From: Prochlorococcus sp. AG-409-A10 | Lineage (GTDB): Bacteria > Cyanobacteriota > Cyanobacteriia > PCC-6307 > Cyanobiaceae | DNA: 44,898 nt | Assembly (NCBI GenBank): GCA_003216175.1 | Contig: QCJG01000009.1 | Span: 1 to 44,898 of the forward strand | Reading direction: 5' to 3' | Shown: piece by piece, positions 1 through 9,792 of the stretch | Layout: the number at the start of each line of letters is the position of its first letter | How positions within the stretch are numbered: the stretch's first letter is position 1 | Program-made: the position numbers and the translations under genes | Notes under the pieces: generated by a model | What the model saw: the letters and a program-made list of their open reading frames with translations, nothing else | Told to the model about the DNA's origin: nothing | Database searches by the model: none

Positions 1-1
1 A

Positions 2-1540
2 AAGGCAGAAACTGAATCTTCTACCGAGACCTCTCAGGAAGAAGAAATTAATGCATCAGATTCAATTGCAAAAAAATCAAGCAGTGGACAAGCAATTATA
101 ATTAAACCTGCATCTGCTTTGAAGAATCTAAATCAAGCTGACATAACAGCCACCAACAGAACTATAAAGACTCTAAATTTACCTCAACTCAAAAATATAT
201 CTACGCCAACACCTAAGCAGCTACAACTTGGAATGAAACAGGCTATGTTACGTTTTGGATTATCTAATTCTTACAAAGATACATCCCAAAAATATAATAC
301 CCTTTTTGAAAATAATAATAATATTCCTTGGCTAATTGCCTCATTTGATGAGAACATTCCCACTCCTTTCGAGGAAAATGGCTTAAGTCAAAATAATGAT
401 GCCTTATCTTTTAACAGGGCTGCATATAATCCAGCAGTTCTTCACATACAGTTTACGCCTGCGAAAGGTAAAACCTCAATAAAAAATAAAGATGCCTTTA
501 TTGATTTAACTTTAATACCTTCAGAGGGGGAGGTTGAAGGTAGAAGGGTGGAGTTGTCAACAAAAGAATTTGCTAAAAACTTAAAGTCTTTATATAGCAA
601 ATTATCAAGACAAGAACAATTATTTATTGAGAACCCTGAGTCACCTTCAAGAGTTATCTATGATTTATTATTTAAAAATATACGTCCTTTATTAGACAAG
701 CACAAAGTAACGACAATTTTAATAGCAGCAGATAGAGGGTTACAAGCTATACCCTTTGCGGCACTCAGTGATGGCGAAACTTTTTTTGGAGAGAAATATG
801 CTTTCTCCATTACTCCTTCATTAGCTCTAACTGATCTCAATATTTCGAACAATAAAGTAGGTAGTCGTTTATTAGCACTTGGTGCTTCAGAGTTTGATGG
901 TTTAGCTGCATTACCCTTAGTACCGCAGGAACTCCAAAAAATTGGTCAATCGGAACAGAAAGATATTCTTATAAATAGAGCTTTTACTCCTTCAGCTCTA
1001 TTAGTTAAAGCTGCAAATCCCTCATATAACAGGGTACATGTGGCAACACATGCCGAATTTAGGCCTGGAGGACCAACATATTCAAGGTTGCACTCTGGAG
1101 ATGGACCGATCTCAATGGATCAGTTAGCCAAGCTTAGAAAAGAACGGAAAGGAATCCCTATGGACTTGATAGTATTTAGTGCTTGTAGAACAGCCCTAGG
1201 CGACCCCGACTCAGAACTTGGATTCACAGGCTTAGCATTACAGGCCGGAGCAAAAAGTGCTGTTGGAACATTGTGGTATGTAGATGATGTGGTTACATCT
1301 GCTTTCTTTATTCAAATGTATAGATTCTTAGAAAAAGATATACCCAAAGCGGATGCACTTCAATTGACCAGAAAAGCTTTTCTTCAAGGTCTCGTTAAGG
1401 TAGAAGGTGATCAGATAATAGGTATATCTGGACAACCATTATTAACCTCACTTACAACTAGTCAACAACGTAGAGTTATTAATGGACTTCAAAATCCATA
1501 TTATTGGTCTGGAATTGAACTTTTGGGATCGCCTTGGTAA
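2..1540 (+). CDS. CHAT-domain (caspase-like) protein, N-terminus outside window
   Basis: The reading frame is open from base 2, so the gene starts upstream of the window; the first ATG-like codon inside (TTG at 119) is not a credible start. The first 50 or so visible residues are Ser/Glu/Lys-rich and look like a linker. The C-terminal 300 residues match the CHAT peptidase fold: a His in VHVATHAEF (codon 1049-1051) and a Cys in VFSACRTALGD (codon 1184-1186) form the expected catalytic dyad, followed by the typical GFTGLALQAGAKSAVGTLW stretch and a terminal YYWSGIELLG. CHAT proteins are clan CD cysteine peptidase relatives; in cyanobacteria they usually carry TPR repeats, which could lie upstream but are not visible. 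The next gene is a DUF928-like secreted protein. Substrate unknown. Confidence 0.9.
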   Translation, partial: KAETESSTETSQEEEINASDSIAKKSSSGQAIIIKPASALKNLNQADITATNRTIKTLNLPQLKNISTPTPKQLQLGMKQAMLRFGLSNSYKDTSQKYNTLFENNNNIPWLIASFDENIPTPFEENGLSQNNDALSFNRAAYNPAVLHIQFTPAKGKTSIKNKDAFIDLTLIPSEGEVEGRRVELSTKEFAKNLKSLYSKLSRQEQLFIENPESPSRVIYDLLFKNIRPLLDKHKVTTILIAADRGLQAIPFAALSDGETFFGEKYAFSITPSLALTDLNISNNKVGSRLLALGASEFDGLAALPLVPQELQKIGQSEQKDILINRAFTPSALLVKAANPSYNRVHVATHAEFRPGGPTYSRLHSGDGPISMDQLAKLRKERKGIPMDLIVFSACRTALGDPDSELGFTGLALQAGAKSAVGTLWYVDDVVTSAFFIQMYRFLEKDIPKADALQLTRKAFLQGLVKVEGDQIIGISGQPLLTSLTTSQQRRVINGLQNPYYWSGIELLGSPW

Positions 1541-1588
1541 AATATGGTGTTAATAGTTAAATTAAATTTTTTCAATTAATATGATTCA

Positions 1589-2263
1589 ATGACATATATT
1601 TCATGTATCAAAGTTAATAAAATAGTAAAAAGATTTATTCTTTTTAGTGTTTGTTTTTTGTCGATTTCATTAGGTCCATTAAGAGTAAAAATAATTGCTT
1701 CAGATGTTAATGATTTTCGTAGTCAATTTCCTGGAAGAAGAGTTGGAGGTGGCACTAGAGGAGAATGTAGTGCCAGATACCTTGCGCATATTGTTAATCC
1801 AGATAGTATTTTTTCCCCTGGCAAATCTGGTTTATTGGCTATCCTTCAAGGTCCATCAACTAATCCCAAAGCTCTCATTACTAAATTTGGAATCTATAAT
1901 TTAAATCAAGAGTCTGAATATATATCTGAAATTAGATTAAAACATCCAAAAGCTAGTTTATTTATAATTCCTAGTCCTAAAATTAATTCGCCTATAATTT
2001 GGTCTTCTTCATATGATTGTCAAACTAATTCTGCTGAAGATTTGGGTATTCTAAATTTTGTTGAGGATACTTCCCCACCAGCATTAAGTTTGCTTTTGAA
2101 TGACAGCCCTAATGAATATTTAAATCTCCAAAAAAATATTTTAAAATTTTCATCAAGCTGTTCAAGTTCGGTTAAAGCTGAGGATGTTTTTTCTGCATTT
2201 TCATTACAAAATACTATTAATAAAAATGATTGGCCATTAAACCTAGATGTTAAATGTTATTAA
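1589..2263 (+). CDS. Secreted DUF928-like protein
   Basis: 224 residues, starting 48 bp after the CHAT gene in the same direction. A basic N-terminus followed by a hydrophobic stretch (about residues 15-35) looks like a signal peptide, perhaps with the true start at a later Met or Val. Near residues 47-61 is FPGRRVGGGTRGEC, resembling the GGGxRGxC motif at the start of DUF928 domains. DUF928 proteins are cyanobacterial, of unknown function, and often sit beside CHAT or haemagglutinin-like genes. Several Cys in the mature part (CSAR, SYDCQ, SSCSS, KCY) could form disulfides outside the cytoplasm. The family call rests on one motif plus context; the rest is unrecognised. Confidence 0.6.
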   Translation: MTYISCIKVNKIVKRFILFSVCFLSISLGPLRVKIIASDVNDFRSQFPGRRVGGGTRGECSARYLAHIVNPDSIFSPGKSGLLAILQGPSTNPKALITKFGIYNLNQESEYISEIRLKHPKASLFIIPSPKINSPIIWSSSYDCQTNSAEDLGILNFVEDTSPPALSLLLNDSPNEYLNLQKNILKFSSSCSSSVKAEDVFSAFSLQNTINKNDWPLNLDVKCY

Positions 2264-2361
2264 GATAATCCAATTTGTTATTTGAGTTGAATAATTATTT
2301 TATTTCACTTTTATATATCTCTCTTGAATATTAACCTTTTAAGATCTACTTCAGAATATTT

Positions 2362-3233
2362 TTGGAAATTGAAAAATCTCCACAAGGGGATCCTTACTCT
2401 GTTGGTCTTGTAAGCGACTCAAGCGGAAATCTACATTCTGTTTTAATTGATGCGAATGAATTTGATCTTGATAAGGTTGAATATTTATCTGGTTTAAACG
2501 TTCGAGTTACGCCAACTTCTCGAAGAATTCGACTGAAGCCTTTAAATCAGCAACCTGATGATTTGATTAATGCTTTAACTGAACGTATTTCTAAAAATAC
2601 TTATGAAGATAGAGTCGTTTCTTCTGAATTAATAGAAAAATCAAATTCTTTTTCTAATGCCGAATCAATTGGAGATCAGACTCTTTCAGTGGTACCTGTG
2701 CTTAGAGGATTGATTTCAAGGGTTGCTGAGGAATGTCAAAAATGTCAACTAGCTTCTGCTAGCTGGATTTTTTCCCTATATACCCTGTGAACGAGGTGCC
2801 TAATGATTGAGCCAGGAAAATTGATGGGACTTATTGAGAAAGATGGACGTTAAGAGGATTAGCTGTCTTTTGCCGTTTTTTAACTGATCTGTACGGCTAA
2901 ATAGTTGTACCAGTTTTCGCTAGTGATTTCCCAATTCATCATTTAAAACTTTTGATTGAATCTTCCTTTGATTTGATTGCCCTTGATCCCTTTGTATTCC
3001 CAATGCAGAAATTTGAGGTTTTACCAATTTGCAACCAAAATAGTTTGCTTCAAGGAAAGCTATTTACTGAGCTGATGAACTCAGGCAAAGGATCATTGAG
3101 AAAAATCACATTGCGAACAAAAGAAAAAGAAAAGGAAAAATTGGATAATTTAAAATTGCTTTCAGATAAATCTCACTTAGAAGAACTTTTCTCTAAAGAT
3201 GAAGATGACTTATCTCTGTTTAATCTTAAGTGA
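2362..3233 (+). pseudogene. Decayed gene of unknown family (one frameshift, three stops)
   Basis: A TTG-initiated reading frame runs from 2362 to a TGA at 2788-2790. Adding one T to the T6 run at 2768-2773 joins it to a second frame that runs to the stop at 3231-3233. That second frame is interrupted by TGA at 2808-2810, TGA at 2835-2837 and TAA at 2898-2900. Between the stops the translation is protein-like (KIDGTY, ERWTLRGLAVFCRFLTDLYG, then IVVPVFASDFPIHHLK). The intact ancestor would have been about 290 residues. I do not recognise the family. It could be two short real genes, but the coherent frame across the stops argues for decay. It lies next to the tRNA remnant. Confidence 0.7.
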
Positions 3234-3278
3234 ATATAATTTTCCTTAGATTATTTCAGGGAATTTTTTTTCACAAGA

Positions 3279-3304
3279 AAGCCCAGTTCTTGACTGGGCT
3301 TTTT
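3279..3304. terminator. Bidirectional hairpin terminator
   Basis: An 8-bp stem, AAGCCCAG (3279-3286) with CTGGGCTT (3294-3301), encloses a 7-base loop. It is followed by T's on the plus strand and, read in reverse, preceded by A's that give a U tract. It can end plus-strand transcription from the decayed gene and minus-strand transcription through the tRNA remnant. The intact tRNA has a similar GC-rich hairpin just downstream, so the two copies share their layout. Confidence 0.7.
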
Positions 3305-3308
3305 ATAT

Positions 3309-3364
3309 GTTGGCGGAGGGTATGATTTGAATTTCCGACCTTCGGGCTATCAGCCCTACGAAGG
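3309..3364 (-). pseudogene. 3'-half remnant of initiator tRNA-Met
   Basis: On the minus strand this stretch matches the 3' half of the intact tRNA at 3552-3628: anticodon arm, variable region, T arm and acceptor 3' strand. The shared cores include CCGACCTTCGGG (plus strand) and GGCGG. The anticodon loop reads CTGATAG instead of CTCATAA, one anticodon-stem pair and several T-stem pairs are lost, and one base is inserted near the T stem. No D arm or 5' acceptor strand is present. It cannot fold as a tRNA. Confidence 0.75.
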
Positions 3365-3413
3365 AAAATCAAAGAATCCTTTCATAGACTTTGTTTTTAG
3401 ATGTTTAGACAAG

Positions 3414-3442
3414 TTTCAATGCCCAAAAATGGGGCATTGAAA
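3414..3442. repeat. Perfect 11-bp inverted repeat (hairpin)
   Basis: TTTCAATGCCC (3414-3424) and GGGCATTGAAA (3432-3442) are exact inverted copies separated by 7 bases. No T tract follows the stem on either strand, so it is not an obvious intrinsic terminator. It sits between the tRNA remnant and the intact tRNA, in a stretch that otherwise holds no gene I can see. Confidence 0.6.
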
Positions 3443-3522
3443 AAAAAGGATAAAGCTATAACTGTTATTTTCTATTTTAATCTCTTTATTTAACGTCCTC
3501 CTTGTATATAAAGAAAGGCATT

Positions 3523-3542
3523 AAAAAAGCCCCTGAGGGCTT
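3523..3542 (-). terminator. Terminator of the initiator tRNA
   Basis: Read on the minus strand: AAGCCC, loop TCAG, GGGCTT, followed by a run of T's. It begins about 10 bases beyond the encoded CCA of the tRNA, a normal place for an intrinsic terminator of a single tRNA transcript. Confidence 0.75.
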
Positions 3543-3551
3543 GGTTTTAAG

Positions 3552-3628
<77 letters not shown>

Positions 3629-3680
3629 TAGCTTTAAAAGCATACATCTTCATGTGACGTAAAATACTGTTTTGTTTGGG

Positions 3681-4643
3681 TTAGGGGATCTTTAATTCTC
3701 CTTCAACTTCTATATATATTCCTGGCTTTTTCTGAAGGATGATTTCATCTAGTTCTTCAATTGCTGAAGGAGTGATCCATTCGAGTTGTCGAAGAAGATG
3801 TATAGCTACAGCATGCTTTGCTCTTTTCGATCCATCTTCAACCTTTATTGAGAGTCCAATACCTTCCCCCAAAAGACCAATACATTGGATACCTTCACTT
3901 CCACCTTTGCTAATGATTTGATTGTGACCTCTTTTTATTAATTCTGAATCAAAATATCCTTCTCCAGCTACAAGGTCTGGATGGTTTGTCATTGCACGAG
4001 TTATTTTTTCAAATTCAGGTTGGTCAGATCTAGATAAATGAGCATATAAAACAGCCATTTGAGATAAACGCAAAAGTAAAGTTGGAGCACCACAGTCATC
4101 TCTTTCGGCAATTAATTCTTCGGCTGGTATTTTTAGTAACTCGGAAACTCTCCTGAAAATTTCTTTCTGCAGTGGATGATGTCCCATTAAATAGCTATCG
4201 AGATCCCAGTTCATTTTTTTGCAGGTTGCGAGAAATGCTGAATGCTTTCCTGAGCAATTATGTTGAAGTTTGCTTTCTCTATTTTGAGGAATTGGGCATT
4301 TCAGTTCTTTTATATCTATATCTGCATTCCAGAGGAGTTTGAATGCTGTTCTCGCTTGTACTGATGATCCACTATGAGAGCCACATGCCAGAGCTAATGT
4401 CTGATTATCTAAATTATATTTTTCCGAAGCACCACTTGTAAGAAAAGGCAATGCTTGAAATGGTTTTAATGCCGATCGTATGAAAGTTTCATATTCACAT
4501 GATCCTGCTTGCATTAATATCCTTCCTTTCGTATCACATATTGAAGCGTGGGCTCTATGAATGGATTCAACACTTGAACCCCTTTTTACTAGAACCTTTA
4601 AAGAATTGTTGCTGTGATTTGAAAAATTGTTTTGTAAATTCAT
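3681..4643 (-). CDS. Asparaginase, Rhizobium AnsA type
   Basis: 320 residues, matching the asparaginase II family (PF06089), which hydrolyses L-asparagine to aspartate and ammonia and is unrelated to the E. coli enzymes. Visible marks are the N-terminal VKRGSSVESIHRAH, the S57-x-x-K60 pair in RSALKPFQ, CGSHSG near 87-92, C130-x-x-K133 in NCSGKHS, and C184 in ERDDCGAP. The last three residues correspond to the Cys/Lys/Cys zinc site known in the rhizobial enzyme. The start lies 3 bp after the CGLD27 stop, so it is the last gene of a four-gene operon. The gene could contribute to nitrogen recycling. Confidence 0.88.
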   Translation of the reverse strand: MNLQNNFSNHSNNSLKVLVKRGSSVESIHRAHASICDTKGRILMQAGSCEYETFIRSALKPFQALPFLTSGASEKYNLDNQTLALACGSHSGSSVQARTAFKLLWNADIDIKELKCPIPQNRESKLQHNCSGKHSAFLATCKKMNWDLDSYLMGHHPLQKEIFRRVSELLKIPAEELIAERDDCGAPTLLLRLSQMAVLYAHLSRSDQPEFEKITRAMTNHPDLVAGEGYFDSELIKRGHNQIISKGGSEGIQCIGLLGEGIGLSIKVEDGSKRAKHAVAIHLLRQLEWITPSAIEELDEIILQKKPGIYIEVEGELKIP

Positions 4644-4646
4644 GTA

Positions 4647-5144
4647 CTAATTCATTGCTGAAAGTATAAATAAAATTGACAATATAATAACTAAAGTTAA
4701 TAGTAATATTATTACTACTAAATGATTTAAAATTGGCTTGATTTGGTGTTGAGCTATCAGTAAATCTTTTGCTCTCCAATCAATTGGTTTTTCCCAAGTT
4801 TGACCATCATACCAACCAGATTCTTCATATTCAATGTTTTCAGAATTAAGTCGTTTATAGATGTATACCCAACTTAACCATTGCCTGATTAGTAATAATA
4901 TAGGAAAAGCCAGCGATGCCGTAAGGCTTATAAATATAAGTTCAGAAATGTTGCTTTTGAGGTAATCACTTCCATAAGATATTGTTAAACTAATTGGTGT
5001 AATAAATAACCAACTAAATATCAATTTTCTGTAGAAAATAGTTCTTTCTAAAAAAGGCCATGAGATTATCCATGAATTTCTAATACTATTAAATTCATTT
5101 AATGGCCTCTGGTTTAGAGGGACAGGACATATAATTTTATTCAT
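4647..5144 (-). CDS. CGLD27/Ycf36 family membrane protein (DUF1230)
   Basis: 165 residues. The N-terminal CPVPLNQRPLNEF followed by SWPF is the hallmark of the CGLD27/Ycf36 family, found in cyanobacteria and plastids. Hydrophobic segments at about residues 40-58, 68-86 and 138-160 indicate a membrane protein. A conserved-looking ESGWYDGQTWEKP lies between them. Plant and algal members are linked to photosynthesis and iron-limited growth, but the biochemical function is unknown. The start overlaps the rsfS end by 8 bp, indicating translational coupling. Confidence 0.85.
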   Translation of the reverse strand: MNKIICPVPLNQRPLNEFNSIRNSWIISWPFLERTIFYRKLIFSWLFITPISLTISYGSDYLKSNISELIFISLTASLAFPILLLIRQWLSWVYIYKRLNSENIEYEESGWYDGQTWEKPIDWRAKDLLIAQHQIKPILNHLVVIILLLTLVIILSILFILSAMN

Positions 5145-5511
5145 CCATTAATGCTATTAACTTGTTATTTATAAAATTATGAATAATGCCATTACTCCAG
5201 AATGATTCTAAATCATAGAATTTTCTTTCGTTAGGTTGGAATACATTAATTATTAGATCTCCGTAATCTAATAAAGCCCATTTCGCCTCATTTATTCCTT
5301 CCTTTCGAAGAGGAAGTAGATCTGCTTCCTCTCTAATTATCTTTTCTACATTATTAACTATTGCCCTTACTTGAACATCAGAAAACCCTTCGGTAATTAA
5401 TATCCAATCAGCTATACTTGATACTTCATCAACTTTTAAAAGTTTTATATCACTAGCTTTTCTATCATCGCAAGCAACTGCAGCTAGTTCCACTAAAATA
5501 CTACTATCCAT
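5137..5511 (-). CDS. rsfS: Ribosomal silencing factor RsfS (Iojap)
   Basis: RsfS binds ribosomal protein uL14 and blocks subunit joining when growth slows. The sequence shows the family core: VELAAVACDDRKASDI, then DWILITEGFSDVQVRAI, LPLRKEG and KWALLDYGDLIINVF. I place the start at ATG 5511 because homologues begin close to this MDSSILVELA segment; ATG 5517 and GTG 5523 are alternatives, and the frame stays open to 5583, which would overlap the upstream gene heavily. With ATG 5511 it overlaps the DUF3318 stop by 8 bp and the CGLD27 start by 8 bp, so all three are tightly coupled. Confidence 0.9.
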   Translation of the reverse strand: MDSSILVELAAVACDDRKASDIKLLKVDEVSSIADWILITEGFSDVQVRAIVNNVEKIIREEADLLPLRKEGINEAKWALLDYGDLIINVFQPNERKFYDLESFWSNGIIHNFINNKLIALMDE

Positions 5512-6139
5512 AAACATTTTCACTCGTAACTGATTTTTGAGAACCCTCTTGAGATGCCATTTCTGCGCGAGCTCTTTCAGCACTCTTTCTTAACGCTTCT
5601 AATCTATCTTCATAAAATGTACGCTTTTTTTTCTTCCTAGATTTTTCAACTAAATCTTTTAATGCACCGCCAAGACTTTTATAGGCATTTGGAACGCTAT
5701 ATCCAAATCTGCATGCTAAATCTATAGCTCTCTCATCAGCGGATATTGCATCTTGTAATCTTTTTTCTGAATTATTTTTTAAGTAAAGCCGATAACCAGC
5801 AAAACCTGACAATCCAAGTGCCATTAAAAGTAGCAAACCATCTTGAACCCATAACTCTCCAATTGCACCACCTAAACCTATTGCAAGAGCAGCCATTTCC
5901 CAGCCATCTCTTGGGATGGTGTCATTTTGAATGCGTCCCACCTCATGCCAAAATAATAGATTCCTATGATCTTGAGCCAAATAGTCCCATTGCTCAAGGT
6001 CAACTTGAATTTCCACTTCATCTCGCCCAATTTCTTCAAGCGTGATTAGAGGAGGATCTATTGCTGCTGCGGCTTCAATGAATACCCAGCTTTGGTTTTC
6101 TGGTGGCAGCAGCCCTTTAAGGCGCTGTAGTTCGCTCAT
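5504..6139 (-). CDS. DUF3318 family protein
   Basis: 211 residues, first gene of the minus-strand operon, divergent from carB with 120 bp between starts. The order is an N-terminal soluble part with LLPPENQSWVFIEAAAAIDPP and WHEVGRIQNDTIPRDGWE, a Gly-rich hydrophobic segment (about 80-115) that could be one or two membrane helices, and a basic C-terminus with KSRKKKKR and an amphipathic Arg/Glu helix. The pattern matches a conserved cyanobacterial family (DUF3318) of unknown role. HExxxH-like zinc chemistry is not present as such, only WHEVGR. Confidence 0.8.
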   Translation of the reverse strand: MSELQRLKGLLPPENQSWVFIEAAAAIDPPLITLEEIGRDEVEIQVDLEQWDYLAQDHRNLLFWHEVGRIQNDTIPRDGWEMAALAIGLGGAIGELWVQDGLLLLMALGLSGFAGYRLYLKNNSEKRLQDAISADERAIDLACRFGYSVPNAYKSLGGALKDLVEKSRKKKKRTFYEDRLEALRKSAERARAEMASQEGSQKSVTSENVYG

Positions 6140-6259
6140 ACTCTTTGTTTCTTGTTCGGAAAGTTAGTTAAACTTTAATGGTAGTTTGCCGATCTAGACA
6201 GTAGATGATAAACAGATACCTAGAATGCGTGACATAAATGAAGTTTACAAGAAATTCAA

Positions 6260-9200
6260 ATGCCACGGCGTAAAGATATACGTCGGATTTTGATACTAGG
6301 TTCTGGACCAATTGTTATTGGACAGGCCTGTGAATTCGATTATTCCGGTACCCAGGCATGCAAAGCACTAAGAAACGAGGGTTTTGAAGTCATTTTAGTT
6401 AACTCTAATCCAGCTTCAATAATGACGGATCCTGAAACGGCAAACAGGACCTACGTTGAACCACTTACGGCTCCAGTCGTTGAACAAATTATAGAAATAG
6501 AAAGACCTGATGCTCTTTTGCCGACAATGGGTGGGCAAACTGCTTTAAATATCTCAGTAGAATTGGCAGAATCTGGGATTTTAGAAAAATATAATATTGA
6601 ATTAATTGGTGCCGATCTTAATGCAATTAAAAAGGCTGAGGATAGAAATTTATTTAAAATAGCGATGAATAATATTGGTGTTGATGTATGTCCATCTGGT
6701 ATTGCTTCTAATCTTCAAGAAGCTGAAATAGTTGGAAATCAAATTTCTTCATTCCCAAAAATAATCCGTCCTGCTTTTACATTAGGAGGGAGTGGAGGCG
6801 GTATCGCCTATAACCAGGATGAATTTTTAGAATTATCTAAAACAGGCCTAGATGCTAGTCCTGTTTCTCAAATACTTATCGAAAAATCTCTTTTAGGTTG
6901 GAAAGAATTTGAGTTAGAAGTTATGAGGGATTTATCAGATAATGTTGTAATTATCTGCAGTATTGAGAATGTTGATCCTATGGGGGTTCACACTGGGGAC
7001 TCTATTACAGTAGCTCCTGCTCAAACTCTAACTGACAGAGAATATCAACGTTTAAGAGATTATTCAATTTCAATAATTAGAGAAATTGGAGTAGCAACTG
7101 GTGGAAGTAATATCCAATTTGCAATTAATCCCAGTAATGGTGAAATAATAGTAATTGAGATGAATCCTCGTGTTAGTAGGTCATCAGCTTTGGCAAGTAA
7201 AGCTACGGGTTTTCCTATTGCTAAAATTGCCGCTCTTTTGGCAGTTGGCTATAGATTAGACGAGATTATTAACGATATTACTGGTAAGACTCCTGCGTGT
7301 TTTGAACCTTCAATTGATTACGTAGTTACTAAAATACCTCGTTTTGCATTTGAGAAATTCTCAGGAAGTTCTTCAATTCTTACAACTTCAATGAAGTCAG
7401 TTGGGGAGGCTATGGCTATAGGAAGATGTTTTGAAGAATCTTTTCAAAAGGCAATACGATCTTTAGAAACAGGACTAAGTGGTTGGGGGTGTGATCAAGT
7501 TGATCAGAATTTATCTTCTATTGAATTAGAAAGATTATTAAGGACACCTTCTCCAGATAGAATAATGCATGTTCGATTAGCAATGAAGAATGGACGTAGT
7601 GATAATGAAATTTTTTCTTTTTCTAAAATAGACCCTTGGTTCTTATCAAAACTTAGGAACATAGTAAATGCAGAGATTCAATTATATAAATATGAAAATA
7701 TTACTCAATTAGAGCCTAATTTTTTATTCAAATTAAAACAACTTGGATTCTCTGATCGTCAGATTGCCTTTGCACTAAATACTAATGAATTAACAATTAG
7801 ATCTAGAAGAAAATACTTAAAAATATTACCAGTTTTTAAAACAGTTGACACATGTGCATCTGAATTTTCCTCCAATACCCCCTATCATTATTCTACATAT
7901 GAACGACCAGCCTACAGGATTGATAACGATGGCAATATAATCAAGAATATTAATCTTAATGAAATTAAAAATGATAATAAAAATAAAATTTTAATTTTGG
8001 GTGGCGGTCCAAATCGTATTGGACAAGGTATCGAATTTGATTATTGTTGTTGTCATGCTTCTTATCAAGCTCAAGAGGAAGGTTTTACAACAATAATGAT
8101 AAATAGTAATCCAGAAACGGTTTCTACAGACTATGACACCAGCGACATACTTTACTTTGAACCTCTAACTCTAGAAGATGTTCTAAATATAATTGAATTT
8201 GAGGAACCTTATGGAATAGTAGTTCAATTTGGAGGGCAAACTCCTCTAAAACTCTCTTTACCAATAGTCCATTGGTTAGAGAAATCGGAAAACTCAAAGT
8301 TACGAACAAAAGTATTAGGTACTTCCCCTATTTCAATTGATTTGGCTGAAGATAGAGAGCAATTTGACAAAGTTTTGAGGAGATTGGATATTAGACAGCC
8401 CCAAAATGGTCTTGCTAGAACTTTTGAAGAATCATTGGCTGTAGCTAAAAGAGTTGGATATCCATTAGTTGTAAGGCCTTCATATGTTCTCGGTGGTAGA
8501 GCTATGGAAATTGTTTATGAGCAAGATGAATTGGAAAGATACATAAAGGAAGCTGTAAACGTTGAGCCAGATCATCCAATCCTTATAGATCAATATTTAG
8601 AGAATGCAATTGAGGTTGATGTTGATGCTTTGTGTGATGTAAGCAAAAATGTTGTGATAGGAGGATTGATGGAACATATAGAGCCAGCTGGTATTCATTC
8701 TGGCGATTCAGCATGTTGCCTTCCTTCTATAACACTATCTGCAGAATCAATAAAAACAATTAAGCATTGGACAAAATCTTTAGCTACTGAATTAGATGTT
8801 GTCGGTCTAATTAATCTTCAATTTGCTGTCAAGAGAGATGATGAGGGCAATGAGATTGTTTATATTATTGAGGCAAATCCAAGGGCTTCAAGAACAGTTC
8901 CTTTCGTTTCTAAAGCTACAGGAGTCCCTCTTGCGAAAATTGCAACGCAGTTACTTTTAAGAAAAACATTAAAAGATATTGGATTAAATCAAGAACCAAT
9001 ACCACCACTTCAAGCAATAAAAGAGGCTGTGATGCCTTTTAGACGTTTCCCTGGCTCAGACAGTGTTTTAGGACCAGAAATGCGTTCAACCGGTGAAGTA
9101 ATGGGATCTGCAAAAACTTTTGGAATGGCCTATGCAAAATCCGAACTCGCAGCCGGTGAGGGATTACCGACTTCCGGGTTTGTTTTCTTATCTACTCATG

Positions 9201-9568
9201 ATAGAGATAAACCTGCATTGATCCCAGTAGCAAAGAAATTAATTGAACTCGGTTTTTCACTCTTGGCGACATCTGGCACTTCCAAGTATCTCGAGAAATT
9301 TGATTTGAATGTAGAAAGGGTTCTTAAGGTTCACGAAGGAAGGCCGAATATTGAGGATATGATCCGTTCTGGAAAGGTTCAGTTGGTAATAAATACTCCA
9401 ATTGGACGTCAAGCAATTTATGATGATAAATATCTTAGAAAAGCTGCCCTTGACTACTCTGTACCAACTTTGACAACTTTAAAAGGTGCTAGTGCTGCTG
9501 TAAAAGGTATAGAGGCATTGCAGAATCAAATTCTATCTGTTTCAGCTTTACAAGATATTCATTCTTAA
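6260..9568 (+). CDS. carB: Carbamoyl-phosphate synthase large subunit
   Basis: 1102 residues, close to the usual 1070-1110. The protein makes carbamoyl phosphate from bicarbonate, ammonia and two ATP, for arginine and pyrimidine synthesis. Two homologous ATP-grasp halves are visible: the first begins [18 protein letters not shown] and includes the GGSGGGIA loop; the second begins [15 protein letters not shown] near residue 576. Both halves carry ExNPRxSR-type metal-binding motifs ([18 protein letters not shown]). The C-terminal 140 residues form the allosteric MGS-like domain ([12 protein letters not shown]). The partner carA lies 24 kb away at 33719, so the subunits are not in one operon. 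Confidence 0.98.
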   Translation: MPRRKDIRRILILGSGPIVIGQACEFDYSGTQACKALRNEGFEVILVNSNPASIMTDPETANRTYVEPLTAPVVEQIIEIERPDALLPTMGGQTALNISVELAESGILEKYNIELIGADLNAIKKAEDRNLFKIAMNNIGVDVCPSGIASNLQEAEIVGNQISSFPKIIRPAFTLGGSGGGIAYNQDEFLELSKTGLDASPVSQILIEKSLLGWKEFELEVMRDLSDNVVIICSIENVDPMGVHTGDSITVAPAQTLTDREYQRLRDYSISIIREIGVATGGSNIQFAINPSNGEIIVIEMNPRVSRSSALASKATGFPIAKIAALLAVGYRLDEIINDITGKTPACFEPSIDYVVTKIPRFAFEKFSGSSSILTTSMKSVGEAMAIGRCFEESFQKAIRSLETGLSGWGCDQVDQNLSSIELERLLRTPSPDRIMHVRLAMKNGRSDNEIFSFSKIDPWFLSKLRNIVNAEIQLYKYENITQLEPNFLFKLKQLGFSDRQIAFALNTNELTIRSRRKYLKILPVFKTVDTCASEFSSNTPYHYSTYERPAYRIDNDGNIIKNINLNEIKNDNKNKILILGGGPNRIGQGIEFDYCCCHASYQAQEEGFTTIMINSNPETVSTDYDTSDILYFEPLTLEDVLNIIEFEEPYGIVVQFGGQTPLKLSLPIVHWLEKSENSKLRTKVLGTSPISIDLAEDREQFDKVLRRLDIRQPQNGLARTFEESLAVAKRVGYPLVVRPSYVLGGRAMEIVYEQDELERYIKEAVNVEPDHPILIDQYLENAIEVDVDALCDVSKNVVIGGLMEHIEPAGIHSGDSACCLPSITLSAESIKTIKHWTKSLATELDVVGLINLQFAVKRDDEGNEIVYIIEANPRASRTVPFVSKATGVPLAKIATQLLLRKTLKDIGLNQEPIPPLQAIKEAVMPFRRFPGSDSVLGPEMRSTGEVMGSAKTFGMAYAKSELAAGEGLPTSGFVFLSTHDRDKPALIPVAKKLIELGFSLLATSGTSKYLEKFDLNVERVLKVHEGRPNIEDMIRSGKVQLVINTPIGRQAIYDDKYLRKAALDYSVPTLTTLKGASAAVKGIEALQNQILSVSALQDIHS

Positions 9569-9792
9569 ATATCATTTGCTAAATTATTTAATTTAATATC
9601 TTTAAAAATTTTGTTTTAATTAATATTAATTTTGTAAATCTGATTTCCCTAAATTTTTTTAGTATAAATTTGAAAAATCAATTTTAACCTCTTTTTTAGT
9701 CGTCTTAAGCAAAGCTCTATTACTACCTGATTAAAAATTCACCTTTTTTTCAAATAAAGACATACAATTGTTATCTTGCTTGATAATTAGGG

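Noticed and set aside
2808-2837. Two TGA codons at Trp-like positions, suggesting UGA read as Trp
   Set aside because: A frameshift and a TAA interrupt the same frame, and other genes in the window use TGA as a normal stop (for example at 14776-14778 and 35288-35290). Gene decay explains it.
3305-3364. Second complete tRNA with anticodon GAT (Ile)
   Set aside because: The 5' half is missing and stem pairs are broken; it is a remnant of the initiator tRNA.
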